This document shows, piece after piece, positions 6,349 through 11,392 of a stretch of DNA of 11,392 nt. The position numbers and the translations under genes are program-made. The notes beneath the pieces are model-generated. The model was not told the origin of the DNA. It saw nothing but the letters and a program-made list of their open reading frames with translations, and did no database searches. The DNA lies in NCBI GenBank assembly GCA_946540705.1, contig CAMNJD010000417.1, positions 1 to 11,392 on the forward strand. The letters are read 5' to 3'. This DNA is from an uncultured Ruminococcus sp. (GTDB lineage: Bacteria; Bacillota; Clostridia; Oscillospirales; Ruminococcaceae). Within the stretch, counting starts at the first letter, position 1. The number at the start of each line of letters is the position of its first letter.

Positions 6349-6971
6349 TTCGCATACACCTCCTCGATTTTTGCGACAGCGCCCTTGCTGACGATGAACT
6401 TGTCGTAGTTCAGGATGTCATAGACATTCAGGGTATTGACCGCAGCGGTCTTGACGCCCGGAATGTTTGCGGCGCTCTTGTAAACGTGCTTGTCTGCCTC
6501 CTGTGTAACGATCAGAGCCTTGCCCTCGACCTTCAGAGCATCGAGCATCTTGACGATGGTCTTTGTCTTGAAGCCTTCGACTGCGAGGTTGTCGATCACG
6601 AGCAGATTCTCGTCCAGAACCTTCTGGGAGAATGCAGAGAGCATTGCCAGACGGCGAACCTTCTTGTTGAGGGTGTAGCGGTAGCTTCTGGGCTTGGGGC
6701 CGAGTGCGACGCCGCCGTGATACCACTGCGGAGCGCGGATGGAGCCCTGACGTGCATGACCGGTACCCTTCTGGCGATACGGCTTTCTGCCGCCGCCTGC
6801 GACCTCTGTGCGGGTCAGCGTGGACTGTGTGCCCTGACGCTGATTTGCCAGATAATTCACGACAACTGCGTGCATCACAGCCTCATTCGGCTGAATGCCG
6901 AACACTGCATCATTGAGCTCGGTTTCGGAAACCTTCTTGCCGTTCATATCATAAACAGGAACATTTGCCAT
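6345..6971 (-). CDS. rplD: 50S ribosomal protein L4
   Basis: This 208-residue L4 shows the long internal tunnel loop (GGGRKPYRQKGTGHARQGS, residues about 60-78) that with L22 forms the tunnel constriction, and the conserved WYHGGVALGPKPRSY. L4 is an early assembly protein. In E. coli it also represses the S10 operon by binding the leader and promoting premature termination. Whether L4 acts on the structured leader in this window is unknown, but the leader's built-in terminator makes the question relevant. The ATG follows AAGGAGG; the gene is 18 nt after rplC and overlaps rplW by 4 nt. Confidence 0.98.
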   Translation of the reverse strand: MANVPVYDMNGKKVSETELNDAVFGIQPNEAVMHAVVVNYLANQRQGTQSTLTRTEVAGGGRKPYRQKGTGHARQGSIRAPQWYHGGVALGPKPRSYRYTLNKKVRRLAMLSAFSQKVLDENLLVIDNLAVEGFKTKTIVKMLDALKVEGKALIVTQEADKHVYKSAANIPGVKTAAVNTLNVYDILNYDKFIVSKGAVAKIEEVYAK

Positions 6972-6989
6972 TTTCGATTTCCTCCTTCC

Positions 6990-7625
6990 TTAACCCTTTT
7001 TGACGCTGTTGGTGATGGTAACGAGGCTGCCCTTCGGACCCGGAATCGCGCCGCGGACTGCAATGAGATGATTCTCAGCGTCAACGGAAACGATGCGGAG
7101 ATTCTGAACAGTCACAGTCTCTGCGCCGAGGTGACCTGCCAGACCCTTGCCCTTGTAGATACGGGACGGGGACGAGCAAGCGCCCATAGAACCGGCCTGA
7201 CGGTGGACAGGGCCGGTACCGTGCGTTTCCTTCAGTCTGTGCTGATTGAAGCGCTTGATCGGGCCGGCATAGCCCTTACCCTTGCTGGTGCCCTGCACAT
7301 CGACGATGTCGCCTGCCGCGAAGATATCGGGCTGGATCGCGTCGCCGACATTGTAGGCATCGCAGTCCTCAAGGCGGAACTCACGCAGTGTGCGGAGCGC
7401 ACCGGTGTTTGCCTTGTCGAAGTGACCCTTCAGAGGCTTGTTGACCTTGTTTGCTTTCGCAGTGCCGAAGCCAACCTGAATTGCGTTGTAGCCGTCATTT
7501 TCCACGGTCTTCTTCTGAACGACGAAGCAGGGGCCTGCTTCCACGACCGTGACCGGCACGACCTTGCCGGACTCGTCGAAGATCTGCGTCATGCCGATCT
7601 TCTTGCCAAGAATGGCTTTCTTCAT
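6990..7625 (-). CDS. rplC: 50S ribosomal protein L3
   Basis: This 211-residue L3 begins MKKAILGKKIGMTQIFDESGKVVPVTVVEAGPC and has the GTSKGKGYAGPIKRFN and GPVHRQAGSMGACSSPSR regions, the latter reaching toward the peptidyl transferase centre. L3 is one of the two assembly-initiator proteins of the large subunit. The residue equivalent to the methylated Gln150 of E. coli L3 appears to be Ala here, as expected outside Proteobacteria. AAGGAGG precedes the ATG. It is separated from rpsJ by 94 nt carrying hairpins. Confidence 0.98.
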   Translation of the reverse strand: MKKAILGKKIGMTQIFDESGKVVPVTVVEAGPCFVVQKKTVENDGYNAIQVGFGTAKANKVNKPLKGHFDKANTGALRTLREFRLEDCDAYNVGDAIQPDIFAAGDIVDVQGTSKGKGYAGPIKRFNQHRLKETHGTGPVHRQAGSMGACSSPSRIYKGKGLAGHLGAETVTVQNLRIVSVDAENHLIAVRGAIPGPKGSLVTITNSVKKG

Positions 7626-7651
7626 GTTTGGTTTCCTCCTTGTGGTTATTG

Positions 7652-7669
7652 GTTGACGTTTCCGCCAAC
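7652..7669 (-). other. GNRA-capped hairpin just upstream of the rplC ribosome binding site
   Basis: In the transcript, GTTGGCG pairs with CGTCAAC over 7 bp (one G-U) closed by a GAAA tetraloop. It ends about 12 nt before the AAGGAGG site of rplC. GNRA loops are common in stable or protein-binding RNA elements. A role in rplC translation or mRNA processing is inference. Confidence 0.6.
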
Positions 7670-7675
7670 TTGACC

Positions 7676-7697
7676 GGCGGGTTGAAGAATCCCCGCC
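7676..7697 (-). other. GC-rich hairpin after rpsJ
   Basis: In the transcript, GGCGGG and CCCGCC form a perfect 6-bp GC stem around a 10-nt loop, 22 nt after the rpsJ stop. The CCGCC arm can alternatively pair with the GGCGG inside the 5' arm of the next hairpin, so two exclusive folds are possible. No U-run follows, so it is not an intrinsic terminator. Confidence 0.55.
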
Positions 7698-7719
7698 TTA
7701 CTCTTCCCGCTTGCGGAGC

Positions 7720-8037
7720 TTATTTCATCTCCATGTTGATGTCAACGCCTGCGGGAATTTCGAGTCTTGTGAGAGCGTCCATCGTCGCCTTGGTGGGACG
7801 GATGACGTCGATCAAGCGCTTGTGGGTACGCATCTCGAACTGCTCACGGCTGTCCTTGTACTTGTGTACCGCACGGAGGATCGTGATGACCTCCTTGTCA
7901 GTCGGGAGCGGGATCGGACCCGAGACTTTCTGTGCGCCGCCGCGCTTTGCAGTCTCCACGATCTTTGCAGCCGCCGCATCGACGGTCGCATGCTCATAGC
8001 CCTTGATTCTGATTCTCAGTTTTTCGCTGCCTGCCAC
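7720..8037 (-). CDS. rpsJ: 30S ribosomal protein S10 (GTG start)
   Basis: This 105-residue S10 has the family signatures KLRIRIKGYEHATVD, GPIPLPTDKEVITILRAVHKYKDSREQFEMRTHKRLIDV and a C-terminus ending GVDINMEMK. S10 lies in the small-subunit head next to S3 and S14. It also acts as NusE, pairing with NusB in transcription antitermination, which matters for an operon with a terminator in its leader. The start codon is GTG at 8037, supported by an AGGAGGG site 8-9 nt upstream and by the family N-terminus. It is the first gene of the cluster, about 420 nt downstream of the predicted transcription start. Confidence 0.98.
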   Translation of the reverse strand: MAGSEKLRIRIKGYEHATVDAAAAKIVETAKRGGAQKVSGPIPLPTDKEVITILRAVHKYKDSREQFEMRTHKRLIDVIRPTKATMDALTRLEIPAGVDINMEMK

Positions 8038-8080
8038 TTGATTACCCTCCTATAAGATTTAGTTTTGTTGCCTTGGGGGG

Positions 8081-8108
8081 ATGAAGTGAGCGGATCCGTG
8101 TGCTTCAT
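8081..8108 (-). other. Leader hairpin just upstream of the rpsJ ribosome binding site
   Basis: In the transcript, ATGAAG pairs with CTTCAT (6 bp) around a 16-nt loop that itself contains the palindrome CGGATCCG. It lies between the attenuator-like terminator and the rpsJ site. The ATGAAG arm belongs to a sequence repeated upstream of the terminator, so the CTTCAT could pair with either copy. Confidence 0.4.
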
Positions 8109-8115
8109 GAGGTCT
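8102..8115. repeat. 14-bp direct repeat, copy downstream of the leader terminator
   Basis: GCTTCATGAGGTCT here matches GCTTCATGAGATCT at 8206-8219 in 13 of 14 positions. The two copies lie 104 bp apart and flank the terminator. Confidence 0.6.
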
Positions 8116-8120
8116 GCTTG

Positions 8121-8146
8121 GCGGGAGGCTCTTACAACTCCCCCGC
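8121..8146 (-). other. Post-terminator leader hairpin with anti-ribosome-binding-site potential
   Basis: In the transcript, GCGGG and AG (with a 2-nt GG bulge) pair with CTCCCGC, giving 7 bp around a 10-nt loop. Its CCTCC segment (around 8123-8128) is complementary to the GGAGG of the rpsJ ribosome binding site (8045-8050), so alternative pairing could hide that site. The pairing is visible in the sequence; the regulatory role is inference. Confidence 0.45.
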
Positions 8147-8169
8147 GTGTTTCTCATGGATCACTCCAT

Positions 8170-8203
8170 AAAAAACCCCGACTGCAAGTCACCTTGCATC
8201 GGG
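8170..8203 (-). terminator. Intrinsic terminator inside the S10 operon leader
   Basis: In the transcript, CCCGATGCAAG pairs with CTTGCA-G-TCGGG: 11 bp with a single bulged G and a GTGA (GNRA) tetraloop, followed by G and six U. This is a textbook Rho-independent terminator in the minus direction. It lies about 290 nt after the predicted transcription start and 130 nt before rpsJ. Since all ribosomal genes lie downstream and none upstream on this strand, it most likely works as a conditional attenuator. Confidence 0.85.
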
Positions 8204-8205
8204 CA

Positions 8206-8219
8206 GCTTCATGAGATCT
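8206..8219. repeat. 14-bp direct repeat, copy upstream of the leader terminator
   Basis: GCTTCATGAGATCT is repeated at 8102-8115 with one mismatch. This copy touches the base of the terminator stem and overlaps the palindrome GAGATCTC (8213-8220). Confidence 0.6.
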
Positions 8220-8421
8220 CACAGGTTTCACCTGTTTTTGTACGCAAAAAGTCCGGCGACCCTCCGAAAGCGGTTTTCCTGACAGCATTGCCCGTAAGAT
8301 GACATTGCTGCCGCCTTCAACCGAAATCCGGCGGTTTCGCAGCTTTTCGCACACACAGTGCCGTATCTCAATTCGCCCGTCCAGCGGGACATGCTCCGCA
8401 CGAATTCCCGGCGCACAGCCG

Positions 8422-8452
8422 CAACCTCGTGTTTCATAGCATATCTTGTGCA
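8422..8452. repeat. 31-bp imperfect tandem repeat, unit in the transcribed leader start
   Basis: This unit aligns without gaps to 8453-8483 with about 23 of 31 positions identical; the best part (ATAGCATA followed by TTGTGCA, 8436-8452) matches in 15 of 18. The period of 31 bp is close to three helical turns. It could be a duplicated promoter segment or a pair of regulator sites. Confidence 0.55.
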
Positions 8453-8483
8453 TCAGCCTCATTATTATAGCATACTTTGTGCA
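8453..8483. repeat. 31-bp imperfect tandem repeat, unit containing the S10 -10 element
   Basis: This is the promoter-side copy of the repeat at 8422-8452. It contains the extended -10 element of the S10 promoter, whereas the other copy has the diverged TGCTATGAA in its place and no matching -35. Confidence 0.55.
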
Positions 8484-8492
8484 GAATTGCAA
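8464..8492 (-). promoter_or_regulatory. Predicted S10 operon promoter (extended -10)
   Basis: On the minus strand, TTGCAA (-35, 8487-8492; 4 of 6 to consensus) is followed after 17 bp by a perfect TATAAT (-10, 8464-8469). The -10 is preceded by TGC, giving an extended -10 TGnTATAAT. Transcription would start near 8457. This is the only strong sigma-A-type promoter seen for the 18 ribosomal protein genes. Confidence 0.85.
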
Positions 8493-8570
8493 GTCTTTTC
8501 CTGCGCCGGACGCATTTTTCTTTGTAGAACTTCTGCAAATGTTTCGCCTGTTTTTTAGTAACATTCACAA

Positions 8571-8601
8571 CAGACATACCGGACAAGCCATTCGGCATAA
8601 T
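8571..8601 (+). promoter_or_regulatory. Weak candidate promoter for the calcium ATPase gene
   Basis: On the plus strand CATAAT (8596-8601, 5 of 6 to the -10 consensus) is preceded at 19 bp by CAGACA (4 of 6 to the -35 consensus). The spacer is longer than ideal and there is no extended -10, so this is tentative. No better plus-strand promoter was found between 8493 and 8637. Confidence 0.25.
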
Positions 8602-8637
8602 CTGAACTGAACCCGGAGCAAAGAAAGGAGTGTCCTG

Positions 8638-11292
8638 ATGATGCAAGGACTGACCGCGAAGCAGGTGCAGGAACGGCAGCGGGAGTACGGGCCGAACGCA
8701 CTCGCCGCACCGCAGCATGCGCACCCGTTCCGCATCTTTTTTTCGCAGTTTCGCGATATTACGGTACTGATCCTGATGGCTGCGGCGCTGATCTCGTGGC
8801 TGGTGCATGAATATGCCGATGCTGTCACGATCGGTGTGATCGTCATACTGAACGCCGTGCTGGGCTTTGTGCAGGAATTCCGCACAGAGCAGACATTGCT
8901 TGCACTCCGCAGCATGACCGCCCCGACCGCCAGAGTCATTCGCGGCGGCGAACAGCAGACAGTACCCGCAGAGCAGCTTGTCCCCGGCGATACTATTATA
9001 ATAGAAGCAGGCGACCGCGTCCCGGCCGATGCGGTCATCCGGACATGTGCGCAGCTTTCGGCCGAGGAATCTGTACTGACCGGCGAATCGCTGCCTGTGA
9101 GCAAGCATCCGCATACGGATGCGGACGGTGAGATCACAAACGGAATCGGCCGGAGCGACATGCTCTATGCAGGTACAGCCGTCACACGCGGCACGGGCGA
9201 GGCAGAGGTTACACACACCGGAAAATCCACGCAAATGGGGCAGATCTCGCAGCTTCTGACTGATATCACCGACAGTGAAACACCCCTGCAAAAGCGGTTA
9301 GCCGAGCTTGGAAAGGTGCTTGCAGTCATCTGTCTGGCAGTCTGTGTGCTGGTCTTTCTCGCGGGCGTACTGCGCGGCGAACCGGTGTTTGAGATGCTGA
9401 TGACCGGCATCACCATTGCGATCGCCGCGATTCCGGAGGGACTGCCTGCGACTGTCACGATCGCACTGGCGCTGGCCGTGCGGCGGATGCTTGCAAGGAA
9501 CGCGCTTGTCAATCGCCTTCACGCGGTTGAAACGCTTGGCTGCGTATCGGTCATCTGCTCTGACAAAACCGGCACGATCACCGAAAACAAGATGACCGTT
9601 CAGCGGCTTTGCACCGCCTCCGCCGATTTCGGCCTGAGCGGAACAGGGTGGACAAAATCGGGGTCACTCCTGCAAAACGGCGTCCCGTGCTCCCCCTCCG
9701 TCAATCCGGATCTGATGCCGTTGCTTCGCTGCGCGGTGCTCTGCAATCACGCATCCGTTTCCGGCAGCGGCGATGAATGGACAGTCACCGGCGACCCGAC
9801 TGAAGCCGCACTGCTCGTTGCCGCAGCAAAGTGCCGCATCACTGCCGATGCATTCTCGCGCTGCCGCATTACCGGCGAGATCCCGTTCGACAGCGACACC
9901 CGCTCAATGACGGTGTTCTGTCAGACGGAGCAAGGCACACGCGCACTCTCAAAAGGGGCGCTCGATGTCATCCTCCGGAATTGCACGTATTATCGCGAAA
10001 ACGGCCGCACGCTCCCGCTGACGCCGCAGAAGCGCGCCGAACTGAACTGTCAGGCAGATGCCCTTGCGGAGGAGGCGCTCCGCGTACTGGCCTTTGCAGA
10101 ACAGGAGCATGTCAGCGGCACTGCACAGCCGTCCTCAATGGTCTTTCTCGGCATGAGCGGGATGCTTGACCCGCCCCGGGAACAGGCAAAGCGAGCGATT
10201 GCGGACTGCACCCGCGCCGGCATCCGTGTGGTCATGCTGACCGGCGACCATGTCAAAACTGCATCCGCGATCGCGGCAAAGGCCGGGATTCCCCATGCCG
10301 CAAATGCCGTGACCGGCGCAGAGCTCGACCGCATGAGTGACGCAGAGCTTGACGCCTGCATCGGGCGCTGTGCGGTGTTCGCCCGCGTGACCCCCGCACA
10401 CAAACTGCGCCTCGTCCGCGCATTCCGCAGAAAGGGGCATATCGCTGCGATGACCGGCGACGGCGTCAACGATGCCCCGGCAGTCAAAGAGGCAGATATC
10501 GGCGTTGCTATGGGCAAAAACGGCACGGATGTCACACGGCAGGCCGCTGATATCATCCTGCTTGATGACCGCTTCGATACGCTGACTGCCGCCGTTGCGC
10601 AGGGGCGGACAGTCTACGCAAATATCCGGAAATTCGTGCGTTATCTGCTCGCCTGCAACATCGGGGAGGTTCTGACCATGCTTGCCGGAATCCTCATGGG
10701 ACTGCCGATTGTGCTGCTGCCGACACAAATTTTGCTGGTCAATCTGATGACGGACGGACTGCCTGCGGTCGCACTCGGACTGGAGCCGCCCGCAGCGGAT
10801 ATCATGCACCGGCCGCCGCGCCGTGCTGACGAAAGCTTTTTCGCGGGCGGACTGCTTTCGCGCATCATCTTCCGCGGCATTTTTATCGCGCTTTCGACGC
10901 TTGGCTCATTCACGACCGTTCTGCGCATGACCGGCGACCTCACACATGCGCGCACCGCAGCGCTCGTCACGCTGATCTGCTCACAGCTTCTGCACGTATT
11001 TGAATGCAAGCGCGAGGACGGCACGCTGTTTTCGGTGCCGTATTTCTCAAACGGCAAGCTGATTCTTGCGGTTTTATCCTCCGCAGCCGTCACCTTTGCC
11101 GCGCTGCATATGCCGTTCATGCAGACGGTGTTCTCGACCGTCACGCTTGCGCCCGCTTCCCTGCTGGCTGCGCTCGGATTCAGTCTTGCTGTGCCGCTCG
11201 CCGCAGCACTGACCGGACGTCCTGCCGATTCGGAGCAATACACAGGCGCACGTCCCTTCCCCGCGCCGAAAAGCCGCCGGCACGCTGAATAA
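8638..11292 (+). CDS. Calcium-transporting P-type ATPase (type II)
   Basis: This 884-residue membrane pump is full length for bacterial Ca2+ ATPases and very probably expels Ca2+ at the cost of ATP. The cation N-domain (LTAKQVQERQREYGPN) leads into M1-M2 (about 40-80). The actuator domain has TGES at 148-151. M4 has PEGLP (Glu267), and Asp309 in DKTGT is the phosphorylated residue. The nucleotide domain has GDPTEA (385-390) and KGA (439-441); the P domain has DPPR (511-514), TGD (535-537) and GDGVND (607-612). M5 has NIGE (Asn674, Glu677) and M6 has NLMTD (Asn702, Thr705, Asp706), matching the SERCA Ca2+ ligands of M4-M6. The SERCA M8 ligand Glu908 appears absent, with Gln783 nearby, so stoichiometry is open. 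The ATG at 8638 follows AAAGGAG by 7 nt; a second ATG follows directly. It stands alone, divergent from the ribosomal operon. Confidence 0.95.
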   Translation: MMQGLTAKQVQERQREYGPNALAAPQHAHPFRIFFSQFRDITVLILMAAALISWLVHEYADAVTIGVIVILNAVLGFVQEFRTEQTLLALRSMTAPTARVIRGGEQQTVPAEQLVPGDTIIIEAGDRVPADAVIRTCAQLSAEESVLTGESLPVSKHPHTDADGEITNGIGRSDMLYAGTAVTRGTGEAEVTHTGKSTQMGQISQLLTDITDSETPLQKRLAELGKVLAVICLAVCVLVFLAGVLRGEPVFEMLMTGITIAIAAIPEGLPATVTIALALAVRRMLARNALVNRLHAVETLGCVSVICSDKTGTITENKMTVQRLCTASADFGLSGTGWTKSGSLLQNGVPCSPSVNPDLMPLLRCAVLCNHASVSGSGDEWTVTGDPTEAALLVAAAKCRITADAFSRCRITGEIPFDSDTRSMTVFCQTEQGTRALSKGALDVILRNCTYYRENGRTLPLTPQKRAELNCQADALAEEALRVLAFAEQEHVSGTAQPSSMVFLGMSGMLDPPREQAKRAIADCTRAGIRVVMLTGDHVKTASAIAAKAGIPHAANAVTGAELDRMSDAELDACIGRCAVFARVTPAHKLRLVRAFRRKGHIAAMTGDGVNDAPAVKEADIGVAMGKNGTDVTRQAADIILLDDRFDTLTAAVAQGRTVYANIRKFVRYLLACNIGEVLTMLAGILMGLPIVLLPTQILLVNLMTDGLPAVALGLEPPAADIMHRPPRRADESFFAGGLLSRIIFRGIFIALSTLGSFTTVLRMTGDLTHARTAALVTLICSQLLHVFECKREDGTLFSVPYFSNGKLILAVLSSAAVTFAALHMPFMQTVFSTVTLAPASLLAALGFSLAVPLAAALTGRPADSEQYTGARPFPAPKSRRHAE

Positions 11293-11295
11293 TGT

Positions 11296-11362
11296 ATCGC
11301 TTCGCGATGATTGATCATGGAGCTCCGCTCCAAACCTCGCCAAAGGGACATTGTCCCTTTGG
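11296..11362. repeat. Three tandem small hairpins after the ATPase gene
   Basis: Three inverted repeats, each with a 3-nt loop, follow the stop codon within 70 bp: ATCGC/GCGAT (11296-11308), GGAGC/GCTCC (11319-11331), and the perfect 10-bp CCAAAGGGAC/GTCCCTTTGG (11340-11362). No T-run follows the last one on the plus strand, and no A-run precedes the group that would serve the minus strand, so it is not a standard terminator. The regular design suggests a dispersed intergenic repeat; this is inference. Confidence 0.55.
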
Positions 11363-11392
11363 AATCCCGCAATGATGAATGGATAGAAAATA

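Larger units (their letters stand above)
8038..8457 (-). ncRNA. Long structured 5' leader of the S10 operon (candidate attenuator RNA)
   Basis: About 420 nt lie between the predicted start of transcription and the rpsJ start codon with no convincing ORF. Stems visible in transcript order: 8370-8406 (AATTCG/CGAATT plus CCCG/CGGG, 10 bp with a 12-nt bulge); 8307-8343 (GCTG+CCGCC against GGCGG+CAGC, 9 bp with a 5-nt bulge); 8235-8250 (6 bp) overlapping the base of 8221-8235 (6 bp); the terminator at 8170-8203; then 8121-8146 and 8081-8108. The arrangement fits a cis-acting leader controlling read-through into the ribosomal genes. I do not recognise it as E. coli-type S10 leader, T-box or another named family. 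SRP RNA, RNase P RNA and tmRNA signature motifs were not seen. It might also yield a stable RNA of about 290 nt ending at the terminator. Confidence 0.6.

Noticed and set aside
8221..8239. A plus-strand terminator (ACAGGT/ACCTGT hairpin followed by T residues)
   Set aside because: The stem has only 6 bp, the T-run is short and shared with the next palindrome, and no plus-strand transcript that it would end is evident.
8228..8437. A 69-codon minus-strand ORF in the S10 leader starting about 20 nt after the predicted transcription start, considered as a leader peptide
   Set aside because: There is no ribosome binding site before its ATG, no run of a regulatory codon, and it runs through the strong stems of the leader. 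Ending just before the terminator is suggestive but not enough.
8038..8457. A T-box, or SRP RNA, RNase P RNA or tmRNA, in the long leader
   Set aside because: I looked for the T-box consensus (AGGGTGGNACCGCG-like), the SRP Alu/S-domain signature, the RNase P GAGGAAAGTCC block and the tmRNA start, and found none.
8434..9291. A 285-codon minus-strand ORF overlapping the 5' part of the ATPase gene and the S10 promoter, plus other minus-strand ORFs within 9165-11372
   Set aside because: The ATPase frame is fully supported by motifs over its length. The antisense frames have no homology I can see, are rich in Cys/Arg/Ser, and cross the promoter.
11340..11362. An intrinsic terminator for the ATPase gene
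   Set aside because: The 10-bp stem is strong, but AATCCCGC follows instead of a T-run. It is listed as part of a repeat-like element instead.

Overview
The window reads as chromosomal DNA of a Gram-positive Clostridia-type bacterium, most likely Oscillospiraceae/Ruminococcus-like. The reasons are the protein resemblances, a zinc-type (four-Cys) S14, an L24 with a C-terminal zinc ribbon, strong AGGAGG ribosome binding sites before nearly every gene, and a GC content in the mid-50s by eye. The lineage call is inference. There is no sign of mobile elements, CRISPR, tRNA or rRNA.

Positions 1-8037 hold the S10 and most of the spc ribosomal protein cluster, all on the minus strand and in canonical order: rpsJ, rplC, rplD, rplW, rplB, rpsS, rplV, rpsC, rplP, rpmC, rpsQ | rplN, rplX, rplE, rpsN, rpsH, rplF, and the first 13 codons of rplR, which runs off the left edge. 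Most junctions are tight: ATGA overlaps at rplD/rplW and rplP/rpmC, a 23-nt overlap at rpsC/rplP, and gaps of 6-30 nt elsewhere. Three junctions are different: rpsJ-rplC (94 nt), rplW-rplB (110 nt) and rpsQ-rplN (86 nt). Each holds clear RNA hairpins.

Positions 8038-8637 form a 600-base divergent intergenic region. On the minus strand it has an extended -10 promoter at 8464-8492. This is followed by an untranslated leader of about 420 nt with several strong stem-loops, an intrinsic terminator about 130 nt before rpsJ, and two more hairpins between that terminator and the rpsJ ribosome binding site. The layout suggests attenuation control of the whole ribosomal protein operon. I do not recognise it as a described leader class, and it is the most interesting item here. 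A 31-bp imperfect tandem repeat spans the promoter -10 and the start of the transcript.

Positions 8638-11292 encode, on the plus strand, a complete 884-residue Ca2+-type P-type ATPase. It is followed by three tandem small hairpins (11296-11362) that look like a dispersed intergenic repeat. The ATPase and the ribosomal operon are divergently transcribed, and no functional link is evident.
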